DNA of 64,000 nt, taken from positions 803,106-867,105 of the forward strand of contig JAAGOF010000071.1 in the NCBI GenBank assembly GCA_010645155.1, given 5' to 3'. Shown piece after piece: positions 47,771 to 60,300 of this stretch. Source of the DNA: Tigriopus japonicus (Eukaryota > Arthropoda > Copepoda > Harpacticoida > Harpacticidae). How positions within the stretch are numbered: the stretch's first letter is position 1; each line of letters opens with the position of its first letter. The position numbers and the translations under genes are program-made. The notes beneath the pieces are model-generated. The model saw nothing but the letters and a program-made list of their open reading frames with translations, was not told where the DNA came from and did not search any database.

Positions 47771-50700
47771 AAAAGAGGATCTGAAGTTTTTGCACTTTGC
47801 TATGATTTCAATTTGTTTGAATATAGTAGTTTTGAGTTCCATTTCCTAAAGGTTCAAATGTTCAAAAAAATTGGTAGGACGCCTTCGTTAAAAATATGAT
47901 AAAAAGTCACTACATTTCAAACTTCTTTCTTTAAGGTGCGTGATTGTATGGTTTATGTAGACTTTGCCTGAACCAAAAGTCTAATTCTTGCACGAATCTT
48001 TCCTGGCAAAACACTCAAAGAGCGAAGCCTTGGGGCCAAGCGGAGAGTTGAAAAAATTCCAAGCAAGTACGCAGTTAATCCCAGAGTTCCAGAGTGGAGG
48101 TATCTCTTACTTATTAAACCACAGTTCCTCGTTGGTCTCATGACGTCATGTGATGACGTGGAATGCCGGTCACGTGACCCCAGCACAAAAGTAGGACATC
48201 GGTCTGAAATCTATGCAATGATTTCTGCAAAAAATGCTTTAGCAGAATCAATTGCGTTGTTAAAGGCTTAACTCTTTCAGGACGTGTGGGTGTTATAACA
48301 CCCAAACACTATTCTTGTTTTAAAGTGGTTTTCTGTCGCCCCGGGAACGTTTTTTTCAGTTAAAAAGAGTTGCTCATGAGAGAAACACCTTCATTCTTGC
48401 CTTAAAAGTTTGAAATTCTAACGAAATTTAACGAAGTTACGTAAAGAAGAATTCTGGAGCTAATTCTTTTAATTTCCGAAGTACAAAAGTTGTTGTCAAA
48501 TTAGTTGTTCAATACTAATTACAGTAAGTTGCCCTTTTATATTTTAATACTTTGCATGTTCTTGCATGTGTGGGCGAAGAATGCGGTTTCTGTTAGCCAA
48601 TTGCATGACTATTGATTGACCAATCGCGTTGATTTAAAACGCAAAAAGACTTAGCAGACTCTGCTGAATACATACCAGAACGAGACATTGGCATTTCCGC
48701 TTGAATAATGCTAGCTTTGTGTTTTTTCGGCGCCGGACAATTGGGCTGGAACACCCTGTAATGTAAATGCGACTAAATGTAAGAAATAAAGAATTTTCAT
48801 GCTGTTTGTGTGAGTCCTACGACTTCTTTCTTTGCAATGTAAACGGGCATAGTTGTTTTGATAATTTTCATGCACCTTTATAACATCACAAAGTAATAAA
48901 AGAAGCCAAAGTTAGGAGTATCGTTGGCCCTTTCATTCCAATTGAGTGTTGTGGCACCCAAAAATTTAACCTTAGATACAGTCACGGTCATGCAGTTTAA
49001 CTCGTTAAAGTTGTCGTATTTACCAGTACTATAGTACCTTTCTACCTTAAAAATATTTCACGCATACAGTGTATAACAAAAGTTTCGTCAAAAAATTAAA
49101 GACTAAGTAAAAAGTTCCAATAAAGATTGGATTAATATTTGATTCTTCAAACTTTTAATTTTAATCCACATTAGACAAAAAAACTCTCAAGAAAATGATT
49201 TGAATAATATCTGGGAGGAATAGATTCTCAATTCCAGTCAGAGTTTGGTAAATTACTTGACCAAGTGTAATTAATTAAAATTAGAATTACTTCTGCAATA
49301 CATGTTAGTGATTACAATTACATTGTCTCAAGGTGTAATTGACTTCAATGAACATCAAATGGAATTCAAACTTATGGGGATGAGTTAAAACCTTGGCATT
49401 TCACTAGTGAGAGCTATACAATCCACCGTGCTTTGGAAAGACTTCCCTACCAACGTAAACGACGAATAGAGGAGCGGTCTCCAGTTTACAGTCCTCTATG
49501 ATTCACACAATTTTAGGATTGGGCATTGAAAATCTGTCTTGCGCACTTTCATTAGTACTTTGAACTTCCATTGTTTGGGCAGGTATTTTACGATATTGTT
49601 CGGAAATATTTGCCTTTACACGCAACTTCTGGCCAGTTTGGCAGTAAACAAGGCAGACGAAATGACGAGAATGGCCTCTCTATAAATCTCTATGGTTAAT
49701 TCATGCGTGTGATTCTAAAAAGGGTGTGTTGATCTGTCAAATAAATATCCTTGCTGATTGCTAGTGCCGGATTCCATTTTTTTTTTTTTTGCTTGGTGTG
49801 TAAGCTTGTGTTATACCTTTTTTAAACTGCCTGTGGCATATGTGTTAAATGATTGCCCGCAATTTCCTTGCAATTGGACAGGAGGGGCTTTTTAGGTTTG
49901 GATCGAAATATCCAAAGACGTCTTGGCATTTTTTTGGACCTCTCTTTCATGTAATTTTTATTCAATTTAAATTCAACAGGTAAACAAACGGTCTTTTCTA
50001 AATATGGATCACATACTTTATCAAAAAATGTTATATTTACTATTTTTTTAGGTATATAGCTTTTCTCTGGACCTAAAATAATATACCGTAATACAAAAAG
50101 GTAAAGTTGTTGCCCATCGGATTTTGGGTCCAGAAGTGCCAAGATGTCTTTGGGTATTTTGATCCAAACCAAAAAAGCCATTCGACACCGTGAGTACTAT
50201 TTCAGAAATTTAGTTAAAAAAAATTCATTTTTTTCACAAAATCAACTCTTTGTTGTGCAGGTTTGCTTTTGGCGTGGGTAAGCAAAGCGAAAAAGAAAAA
50301 AAAATCTTTCAGATTTTGGCCTGAAGCGCTTCCTCTCCATTCCTATTAGAGACTATAATGACAGAATGTTAATGGTTATTAGAGTGAACTTGTGTGTGAT
50401 TAGCCCTTTAGTTCCCAACGTTCACAGAATGGGAACATACTTTTAATTGGAAGCCTAGACTGGTTCAAGCCTTCATTTTCCAATCCAAGCTTTGTGAATG
50501 TTCTATTGACAGTCGAAAAAAGCGACCTCCAGCGGCATCTAGAGCATTTCCTGTAATGGAAAGTAGAGAAATTCCGAAAATATGCCCTTGACTTTGCTAA
50601 GTTTGAATGCCTCTCGTACATCCCTAGTGACTTAAAATTGGCAGAAGCTAACAGCAAGTTGTTAATTATTGTATCAAATAACAGTCTTAAATTTTAAGGA

Positions 50701-50855
50701 CATCGAGATTTTTGCCTCATTTTAAAGTTATTACAAGTTTAAAATGTCAACTTCAGTTTCAAAATTAGTCACCCTCTACATATGAGGAAGGAGAAAAAGG
50801 GGAAAAGGAGAAGATTAAAGGGGCCGTCAACGAAATCAGAGCGACCAATTTCAGA
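47771..50855. other. Non-coding stretch with unusual palindromes
   Basis: No supported gene. Three perfect palindromes stand out: CATGACGTCATG (48139-48150), GGTCACGTGACC (48168-48179) and GGGTGTTATAACACCC (48288-48303). The rest is AT-rich with no repeat or domain I recognise. Confidence 0.5.
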
Positions 50856-50859
50856 CATT

Positions 50860-51618
50860 CAAAAAGGAGTTGGGGAAGCTTTCAGACATGTGGACTTTTG
50901 GACACCGTTGTGACAAACCAATGCAATTTTCGTGCATTACAAGAACGCAACTTTTGAAGTTAGAATAAATGGCTCTAGAATGAAATGAAAAAGAAATACC
51001 AAACACTGATAAAACTTGCATAAAAAGCCAAAGAAGTTACTGCATGGACAGGGTCTCTTAATCCTGTGTACACTCCTCGTTTTGAATCGTGAGACTCTAA
51101 TGGAGAGACTCCAAAAGTTAGGGCTGTACAGTACTCAGAGAAGGTATGAAAGGTATCTGATACTGTATGTTTTCAAGAGCATTCATGGGCTTTGTCCTAA
51201 CCCAGGCTTTGAGATCAGTTGTAGCGATCGTAGAGGTTTTACGTGCGCTCTAAGAGCACCTCCAAATCCTAAAGAATCAAGGCTAGTTCGAACAATGAAG
51301 TCCTCTCTTCTTTATCGGGCTCCTTCATTGTTCAATTTGTTGCCTATCTGCCTACGTCGAGAATATGTAGGAGCTGATCCTCTAACAGCATTAAAGGCAG
51401 GATTGGACAAATTTTTAAAAACTTTTGAAAAAAGTTTCATCAATTTTTTTAAAAAAAATTTTGAATTAAGCCTGACCAACCCACTATACAAGGGTTGTAT
51501 AGATATGCCAACAGTAACTCATTGGTAGATCAAATTTCATATAAACATTAATTACTGAAACTATATTGATAATTAACTCTCTTTACAGGGAATCCCATTC
51601 CTTGTAGTGGTATTGAAA
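50860..51618 (+). mobile_element. Second LINE remnant, same family
   Basis: A degenerate GKAFQTCG-like stretch near 50865-50915 is followed, after a gap, by sequence nearly matching 47023-47590. A continuous open frame runs from LQKLGLYSTQRRYERYL through HGLCPNPGFEI to SLFNLLPICLRREY (51016-51528). It ends with the shared tail GGGAATCCCATTCCTTGTAG (about 51589-51608). Only the C-terminal portion of the ORF2-type protein is present, so it is a 5'-truncated, inactive copy. It lies 150-200 bp from the 3' end of gene E. Confidence 0.75.
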
Positions 51619-51844
51619 AAACTGTTGGCCCAAGTTAAATCAGAGACAAGCACAAACTTCTGAGCCCCAGTTCTCTTTTTAGAGTCTCTCATCGCTACTA
51701 GGTTTAACGTTCAATTGTTGTAGCTGATGATAATACTTTGAAACCAACATTTAGGAGAGTTGACAAGAAAGATAAATAAATAACCATACTCTTGGCTGGA
51801 TGCATCAAAACTTATTTTATTGCTTCAAACATTGTTGCTCTTTT

Positions 51845-52540
51845 TCAAACATTGAACAGAACTACCTGAGTTCGGACTCCACCTTCAAGTGGGATATCTT
51901 CAACGGGTGTACATACACCTTTCTCCTCGGGTGAACTCTTATAGCAATAGACCCCTTCGCAGGTGCAGCAACGCCCTCTGTACAATCCACATCGCTCACC
52001 TTCCCTGGAACAAGGGAATAAAGAAGCATATGAAGCAAGGATCATCTCCACTATGAATATGGCAATGAATTTTTGAACCAGTAATGGTCAGTACTCACTT
52101 GAGACAAGCAGGAGGTTGGCAACGATCCGCACCATCTTTCCACGCGTTACAGATCAGAGGAGGTTGGCACATTTCGGAAGTTGTACATTCCTTTCCTTGT
52201 GGGACGAGACCTTGCCTAACCTGGCTTTGGCACGAGACCAAGCACATAGCGGCAATGCCCAAAAACAATGCAAATCTCATCTGTTAACAAAAACATTTCT
52301 CATCATACCATAAAACCTGTTGAAATTGCTATATTAACGAGGGATGAATAAGGATAGATTATCTGTTCATGAAGCAAAAGCAACTTGAATTTGATGAAAG
52401 TAATGGATCATTCAAGTAAATGCAAGCTTACATAAAGTGGACAAATTTTTATTACTGTGGATCAATCCATTGACAACTAGTGTACTTTGAACTTTAAAAA
52501 GTTGTAAATGAGTAACCCACCTTTGAAGTCGTGCTCAAAT
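51845..52540 (-). CDS. Secreted cysteine-rich peptide, gene E (113 aa)
   Basis: Coding exons are 52099-52280 and 51845-52004, with a 5'UTR exon at 52521-52540 (donor AAAG|GTGGG). The protein differs from A/B at three positions: Asn to Asp in the WK-N-GADRC segment, Lys to Arg in GLYKGR, and Lys to Gln near the C-terminus. All cysteines are kept. Homology to A extends from about 51757, with a deletion of roughly 100 bp in the 3' flank, to just upstream of the ATG at about 52313. Intron 1 and the promoter are different sequence. It has TATAAAAAG at 52574 on the minus strand, 34 nt from the initiator. Confidence 0.84.
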
Positions 52541-52574
52541 GATGCTTTTGGCTGTGTAAGACGAGCTTTTTATA
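52537..52574 (-). promoter_or_regulatory. Core promoter of gene E
   Basis: TATAAAAAG (52566-52574, minus strand) and the initiator TCATTT (52537-52542; A at 52540) are 34 nt apart, as in A, B and C. Confidence 0.68.
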
Positions 52575-54581
52575 TCCATGGGACACCTGTGTGACTAAAC
52601 AACAATACCAGATTTACTTTTCATATTGAAGCCAGTGAATACGTGAAAGGATTTTAACTTCTCTTGATTAGAAGCCAAAAATAACTTGAATTAAACCTTT
52701 TGCAAATCATAATTGATCACGACAATTTGGAATTCAGGAAGCATGTCGTATTTTACGATGCGTAAAACTGTAAAACAAAAAGTCAGATCAGAGAAGTCAT
52801 CCGCTTTATTAAGGTCATAATATTCCTATTAAGGAATCTTACAGATTCTATATATCAGAACCTTCTTTGTATCTTACTTGTCTCAATGGATTACTCAGGC
52901 CCAGGTTTGTGACAACCGTTTTTTCTTTCCGCTAGGCCAACTTCCTTTTACCCATAGTAGTAAAATGAGCGAGTGATTTGTTTCAAACATATCTACTAAG
53001 GCTTGCACATGGCCTATGACACAAATGAACACAAATTTAAACGTCCAAGAGACAGATACATGCTGTGAAAGAATCATTTTGAAGAACTGTTGTCAAAATA
53101 CTGAGTACAAATACGAATTAACACACATTTATCATAGTTTTGGAACAACTTACATTAGGGTAGGCTTCCAGTCAACCTTGGTTCCAGATGTTTCACATTT
53201 AACTAAAGGGAAAAAGGGATGATAAAGAACTGGGACAATTCATAAAGATAATAATGTATGATTTGCTGGAATTGACCAAGAGCTTTCAATGAAATTTCTG
53301 ACTGAAAATGGTCGTCATTGATGTTTTTCAACACCATAACTAAATGTTAATAATTTAATGATTTTGTTGCTTTCAATTACAGAAAACAAAGAAGGAAACA
53401 ATGTATTTGATTCAGCTAGTAATTTGCACCATATGGTATTAATTTATGCAATCACAATATCCCATGGATGAAGAAGTGCTTAAAATCAAAAATACGCAAC
53501 ACCCCAAAGAATAAGCTGCAATTGAAAAAATGCGAAATCATTGCAACTAAACATGTAGAGAAAATCAAATCCAAACAAGCAAATATTTAACAAGAAATTC
53601 CAGATAATGCCTATGAATCACCAAAGAGTAACATAAATATTTGGTATCAACTCTTTAAATAATGCTCGTTTCAAATTGTGTTTAATTTGCACTAAATAGA
53701 AGCATAATGCAAAGTTTAAAAATGGGAAGACCTGTTGAAATACGCTTTAATCAGAATTCCCTACATTATGTGGGATATTTGTTATCCTTAAAAACATTTC
53801 TGTAAATCAAATTGACATTTTGAAAACTTGAGGGGCTACAGTCTAACCCTCCATGTAAATTGTCCTTAGCACGAGAAATTCTCTGGACAACTTGCATAGA
53901 GGATTAGACGGTTGTTCATCAAACTGTCAAAATGTCGAAATGATTTCAGAAAGATTCTGATGGATGTCAAATGTTTCTTGTGACATTTAGGAAATCTTAA
54001 TTAAAGGGTAGTTAACAAACTATCAACGTTAAAAAGTAATAAATGTTACATTTTACATGCTTGAACACATCTTTTACATTCTTGTTTTCTGCATTAAGCT
54101 CCTCTTTGGTGCATATTGAATACAACAAAGTTTTTATGTAATCGTTATGAGTTTACCCAGTTTTTTGTCCCTTTGTTCCATTGAATTAAATGCGAACCAT
54201 TTGGAAGCAAAGTTGACTAGACTCCAACCCAAAGTAAGTTGTTCCAAAACCGTGATAAAAGTGTCTAGCTTAGAACGGCACACAGTCTAATCGAGAGGTT
54301 ACATGATTGGTTTTCTAACATTGCGTGGAGGCCATACAAAAGTACGACCCATACAACAGCGAGATGAACGAACGACCCATACAAGAAGAGTGAGATGAAG
54401 GAACCAACGACACAAGAGCGAGATAAATGAAGTATCATTGGAAGGAACTGTCACTAAAGAGTGTTTTAATGTCTTGACTGCTTTGATGACATGAACTCAA
54501 TTCCACTGTGGTTGTGTCTCTTATAGTGTTTCGATTGATCTGGGGTAAAAAGTCAGTGTATTTTTTTCTTCACCTCAATTC
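52575..54581. other. AT-rich intergenic stretch, nothing recognised
   Basis: No exon, repeat family or RNA gene could be recognised between the promoter of gene E and the stop of the dioxygenase gene. Confidence 0.5.
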
Positions 54582-55964
54582 TTAATTTTGACCTTTTCCT
54601 AAAAGAGGAAAGAATTTTCCTTTCAAGTATTGGCCTTTGCTTATTACGGGAATACCCTCCATAAGAGGTTGATCTGTGTTAGAGATGGTTCCATCTCCAA
54701 AGTAGTTGATGACAGCAGCTCGACGTGGGCGGTCCGATTGATTGGCAAAAGAACCATGAACAACCAGTGGATGGTGGAACACGCATTCCCCTCGTTTCAA
54801 CTGCATCGCATGCGGTTCAAATTGGTCCAGCTCGTCTTTGGTCAAAATACTCTTAATGGATTCCATGTCCTGAAACAAATTAGGTCTGGGAATGCACCTA
54901 TGTACTCTCTTTATGGACCTCTCTCACCTTGAAATTGGCATCAGTGATTGGAAGAGGTGCATCATCTTGCCGAGTCCATGTGTGTGAAAATGGAATGTAA
55001 TGTAGGCCTCCATTTTCCACGTCTTGATCGTCCAAAGCAACATGAATCGTCAAATGGTTCATGGGGATGGTTCTGGTCCAATAGGAGTAATCTTGATGCC
55101 AAGCTACCACTCCACCAAATCTGGGCGGCTGAAATGGCCTGCCGTGTCTTGTGAGGTTGCTTAAAGAGATTGCATTATTTTTTTAGCCAAATCACCAACC
55201 TTGCAAAACAGTTGGTCATGCCAGAACCTCACTGGAGTTGTTTCGTTGGGTTTTAGAAGATGAGAGGCCATTTCCACCAATCTCGGAAGATAAATCAAGT
55301 CATGGAAACCAGGGGTTATACGCCAATGGCCAAGGCAGTGCATGAGCACGTTGGATGGATCGTTTGACTGATTTCGGTGAAACTCGTAGAACAGATCGTG
55401 TCTGGGATGATCTCCTTTGATACCCAAGATTCAATTAAAAAAGGGCTTAATTTAAATTCAAAGTGAGTTTTGAGTCCAAGGAGAATGTTTTGCAAACCCT
55501 TAACGGAAAATCTGGCTGGCTCAGATTATGTTTACCGTGTAATGTTGGCGGAATTTTGGTCCGTGAGCCTTGAAGAATTTTCCAAGTTAAGCTAACATTG
55601 GCCACGTTAGTAGCATACATTTCCTCCCACATTAATATGTATGAGGTTGCCATTTCGTCCTTTTTATTATTCAGAATTCAAATCAAGTACTACTATGTAC
55701 ATCGGTGCAGTGCTAGGCACGCGGTTAGACTATTGCATTTGCAGAAGGTCCTTTTAAGGCTAGATTTCCCCCTCTCTCACCATTCTGAAATGTCTGGAGC
55801 TCATTCAGAAGAAGGTCACAATCCTCGGCAGAAAGTAATGGGACAGGACCAATATAGCCTCGGGTCCAATATTGGTCAATTTCGGTTGGACTTAAAGCGA
55901 CTGAACCCTGGGAATGGTTTCCTTTGAGGTTTCCCATAAAAGTCGTCACTTCACTGTAATCCAT
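54582..55964 (-). CDS. Phytanoyl-CoA dioxygenase (PhyH) family protein
   Basis: Members are Fe(II)/2-oxoglutarate-dependent oxygenases. Exons are 55781-55964, about 55536-55659, 55200-55414, 54928-55128 and 54582-54869. Joins 2-3, 3-4 and 4-5 keep frame (phases 1, 0, 0). The facial triad is visible: the HxD pair in [10 protein letters not shown] (exon 4) and the distal His in [10 protein letters not shown] (exon 5), followed by SDRPRRAAV with the Arg expected to bind 2-oxoglutarate. [12 protein letters not shown] is the typical family strand. The start is the first ATG in frame, encoding MDYSEV; about 335 residues in all. Substrate is unknown: it lacks an obvious peroxisomal signal and looks closer to the broad PhyH family than to phytanoyl-CoA hydroxylase itself. 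The exon 1 donor is phase 1 while the likely exon 2 acceptor is phase 0, so a small exon may be missing or a boundary wrong. Confidence 0.82.
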
Positions 55965-56656
55965 GTTGTGATTTCTCGCCAAAAAGAACGGAGAAACTCG
56001 ATCAAGTAAAGAGCGAGTTGTGATGAAAATGTCAATGAAATGAGATGACCGGTTTCAGTTTTATTTGGAATGTTAAGAGAAATATATTCTAATCAGTTTC
56101 ACTATCGACTCGATTCCAAGACAAGCTACAAATTTGTTTATGATAATTTTGTACACATTCTTCTCGATGTCTCGTTCATCTCGGGATCCCGAATTAAGTT
56201 TTGGGGAGTGGATGTGGATGAAGTTTGGAAAAATGGTGGGATTAGTAGTTTCAGGTTTATATCAGTTTCATATGATCGTTTAAGTTCAAGTCTTAGTTGA
56301 AGAAGGAAGAATGTTGTAAAAGCTTGAATAAGATAGAGGGGGAAAAGCCAAGAATACACGGTATAACAGGTTTAAACAATATCGCAATGGCGTTTACATT
56401 GTCGATCATGATGAGGAATGAAGTCCGCAAAAGTGAGGTCATAAGTGATATTTGACAATAAATCCGTTTTGTCTAACAAACTGGGAGCTTCATTTTTCCG
56501 AGGTGTTGGTTGTTGTACCAATTATCAATTCAATGATTCTCATGATCTTGTGATTCTTGTCTCGCAAAGCATTGCATAACAGGGTGACGATGATGATGAT
56601 GATAGAAACGTTGAGAAAAGCCCAACGGGAGTATTCGGGGTGTCATAATAGTAATG

Positions 56657-56700
<44 letters not shown>

Positions 56701-57395
56701 TAGTAATAGTTTCTGCTTTCGTGGTCGTAGCAAATAGCGTAGTTGATCATTTAGCGTTCCAATAGTTATTCTTGTTATCACACATGGCTTTCATTATTTA
56801 GGTATGGAGAGGAGGAAAACAAGTGGCAAAGGAGAGAAACAGTCAAACCCCCGAAGCAATCAATCTCTCAAAAGTCGACGGAGATAAAGGTCATTCCAAG
56901 TTTTAACGTGATTGAGCAAAGACAGCATCGGTTTTGGAGTCTCACGTCCAACAAAGCACATACGACGTACACAGAGGAATGAATAACGGGGTGATGTCAT
57001 CGTTTGGGGAAGTTGTTGAAGTGGATTTCTGGATGATATCTTTCATAGGTTCAGCATTCGTCGTTCATTGACAGAAATCACACTCGTTCTCAAACCCCAA
57101 AGGTCCCCATTGACTTCAGGTCACATTTAAACTCCTTGTAACAAAAAAGGGGTCAAAATAATAACAAATCTAGAAATGGAGAACGAGGGAGAGGGAAAAA
57201 AGGATTCGCTTTCGTCTCGCCATTGCAATGGCGATGAAAAGTCGGAGTAGAGATCAAATCAAAAGAAATCAGTTCCTGTAGAACGAAGATCAAAGGAGGC
57301 CACTTTGGTGGTTGACTGGGTAAGGCCAAAACGAGGCCCAATTGTACGTGACGTGTCAGGGAAAGAAGCAAGGTCCAACGTCGTGGTGGAAGTGT
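55965..57395. other. Between the dioxygenase promoter and the synaptotagmin stop
   Basis: No coding exon seen. It should contain the dioxygenase promoter (left) and the synaptotagmin 3'UTR (right). An (AAT)n microsatellite of about twelve units lies at 56664-56701. Confidence 0.5.
56664..56701. repeat. (AAT)n microsatellite
   Basis: About twelve uninterrupted AAT units, preceded by a degenerate GATGAT/AGTAAT stretch. Confidence 0.88.
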
Positions 57396-60300
57396 TTACT
57401 TCTTCTTGTCCTTCTTGTCTTCCTTCTTGTCTTCCTTCTTATCATCCTTCTTGTCCTTGTCCTTCTCCTTGTCTTTGTCCTTGTCTTTGTCCTTGTCTTT
57501 GTCCTTGCCGTCCTTCTTGTCCTTCTTGTCCTTGTCCTTCTTCTTATCCTTCTCATCATCTTCCTCCGGCTCCGGATCCTGTCAAAAGAAAAAGAAACCG
57601 TCAAAGAACGAACGGTACATGAAGGAAAATAAGTTGTACAAGGTCATCCATCCGTATTTAGTGTCCCATGCCAAACAAAGAATGTCTAGAAAAACAATAA
57701 TACACACTAACATTGAAGTTAGAGGAAGCATCTTCATTTTGTACTCGTAACAAGCCTTGGTGAAATCGATCTCGACTTGTTTAGAAACTATGAGTTTGCA
57801 TCCAGTGTTGGCTCTCCAACTCAAATTACGCACTCTCTATTCTGGCCAATCATCCTAGTTTTGACCGCATATTACAAGGCCTAATTGCGACTGAATCGCT
57901 TCGACGAAGTTAACAAAGTCTTAGGCAAAAACCTCTTCTTTTCGTGTTATTTTTACCAAAAAGTCGTTTTTGCTTCTTGATTTGTCATTAATTATTGCCA
58001 AAATCACGGGGTCGTTGATCATGGACTATCCTGTAGATGTAATCATTTTGGCGACTCCCTCCATAAGAAGACAAAATGATGATATACAATATAATCAGAT
58101 AATAAGAATAAATCTTACTTCGTAACGGAGTTACTCCGCTCAGACCTAAAATTTTAGTTTCAAAGGTACGCGCTAAAATTTCGAGGCCTTTTTATTATGT
58201 TTGAAATTGTGAACTTGAGAATTACTTGGACATGAAGGCAGGAAATTTCAATAATTTTCCAAATAAACAAAAGGATTGGAGAGTGAACATACATACTGAG
58301 TTTAAAATAAAGAATATAGATTGAATGTACCTTAATATCCTCAAGCTTAACTTATTAGTGACGTTAACATCCCTCCTGATTTCTAAAGCTGTATCTGAAT
58401 CAGATCGGATCAAAGAAATATTTAGAAACCGATCTTAAGTCGTAACTGATATCTAGGGTCTAACTCGTCATTTTTCTATTTTTTTAAAGATAGCCATTTT
58501 TTTTTACTTTCCAGACCAAAAAAACTATCTGGAAATGTATTTTCTTTCTTTTTAGAATTGTCACTGGTTTTAAGAGAGTTAAAATCGTAGAAAATGTTAA
58601 GAATTACCCATATTTTGGAAAAGATCATTTCGGGTTAATTAAAGCAAGATTGGTATTTTTCAAATAAACAACCCTCAAGACGTGCTTAGAAAAGTATGAT
58701 TTAGAAACCTTTGTCAAGCAAAGACCCCCAAGGGACGAGAAACTGTTTCCTAAAAGATTCACGTAATATTGTGAAATTTTAATATCATTTACACGTATTC
58801 GTACAAAATATAGACAAGCCTTTTGGAACTCAAAAAGCCAAACTATTTTCCCCGTAAAAAGCACTTGTTAGAACGATGCCATCAAAAAGAACATATGGGA
58901 ACGCCGCGAATGAGAGATGTGAAAGAGAAAATTCAGTTGAAATTTGGAAAATTAGATCTCTCTAATGAAATTAAATTAGCTCACTCATTCAGACTGCTTT
59001 TCCTTTTCATAGAAAGATATTTGGTTTATAAATTCCTATAGAAATCTGAATCTACTAGAAATGTGATTTTGCACAAAAAAGCCCCAATTTTGTTCGAAAT
59101 ACCGTCCTCCTTGGTGTTGTATACAGTAAACGGTGAGTTTTGGATTTCAAGTCTCGGCTCTTATTTTGGCACACTACCAGAGCTTTGGCCGCCATTAAAA
59201 TGTGTTTTGGTTCGTCTAAGAGATCATTTGATCGAACGCTTGCTTTTAGCCATTAAATCTCCATTTTTAAATTTTGGCTTTGGAAGATGGAGCGAAAATT
59301 GGTCCATTTAGAGAACCTGTACGCCTAGCCCTCTTTCCTTATGCGAATCAAAGTACTTGTTCTTGATCAAGGCCACTTTCAAAGCCTGCTCGATCCGTAG
59401 GGATCTGACTTTCCTCCTTCCTCGACTTCCATTCAAGATTGTGCTCGAAAAAAAATCTCGCCTTGCCAAAATGAGCTAGTGAGCAAAGAAAATTCAATTT
59501 GTGATACAAGTATTCCAAGTATACCTTAAAGATGCCATGGAACGAAATGTGTATAAGATTTGATATTGAATTTAAAAAATTTAATTTTTGTAAAATGTTT
59601 TAAAACTGCTTCAAAAGATTAATGTTTTGTTCACCTGAAGCACGTGCCACTTGATGATCGGCCGACGAGGGTTCTCCAAGACTTCTTTAAAGTGTTTGAA
59701 GCCGGCCTTGTAGAGCTTCTGTTGATTCCATCCCAACTTGATCTTTCCAATTGGGTCTCCGCCACCAATCAAATCGTAATCACACACCTGCAAGACAACC
59801 CACTCCTGTTCCTGGATCTAACTTGAAAAACCAATCAATCACTACTAACCGTGATATCCAAATACACTCGCTTCATATCCATTTCGTCAATAACGAAAAC
59901 AAAGGACTCGTTCCAATAAGGATTGAGATTGCAGGATTTGACGGTGGTTTTCTTCTTCTTGCCGATTCGCTTACCCTGATAAAACAACATTGGTATTTAC
60001 TCATTCATCTCATGCGAGATAAAGCCTTTTCTGCATTCATGTGGAACCACTTGAAATGGCCGAAATCATCTTCCTCTTACCTTGTTGTCGAAAAGCTTGA
60101 TCTTGACATAGGGATCCGAAGCACCAGTGATATCCATCTTTTTGAGCTTGCGAGCTTCCAGAATGGCAACTGAAACCAAGAGCAATAAGAGTTACTACCA
60201 CTGGTTTTGGATCCTTTGGATGTTCAAGGGGATAAAGTTATCCCTAGTTCAATGACCATTACTACTGAACACTTCCGAAAGGGTGGATAACCACAATCTT

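Noticed and set aside
57356..57604. Arginine/threonine-rich and serine/leucine-rich open frames on both strands
   Set aside because: They are shadow frames of the AAG-GAC repeats that encode the Lys/Asp tail of the synaptotagmin.
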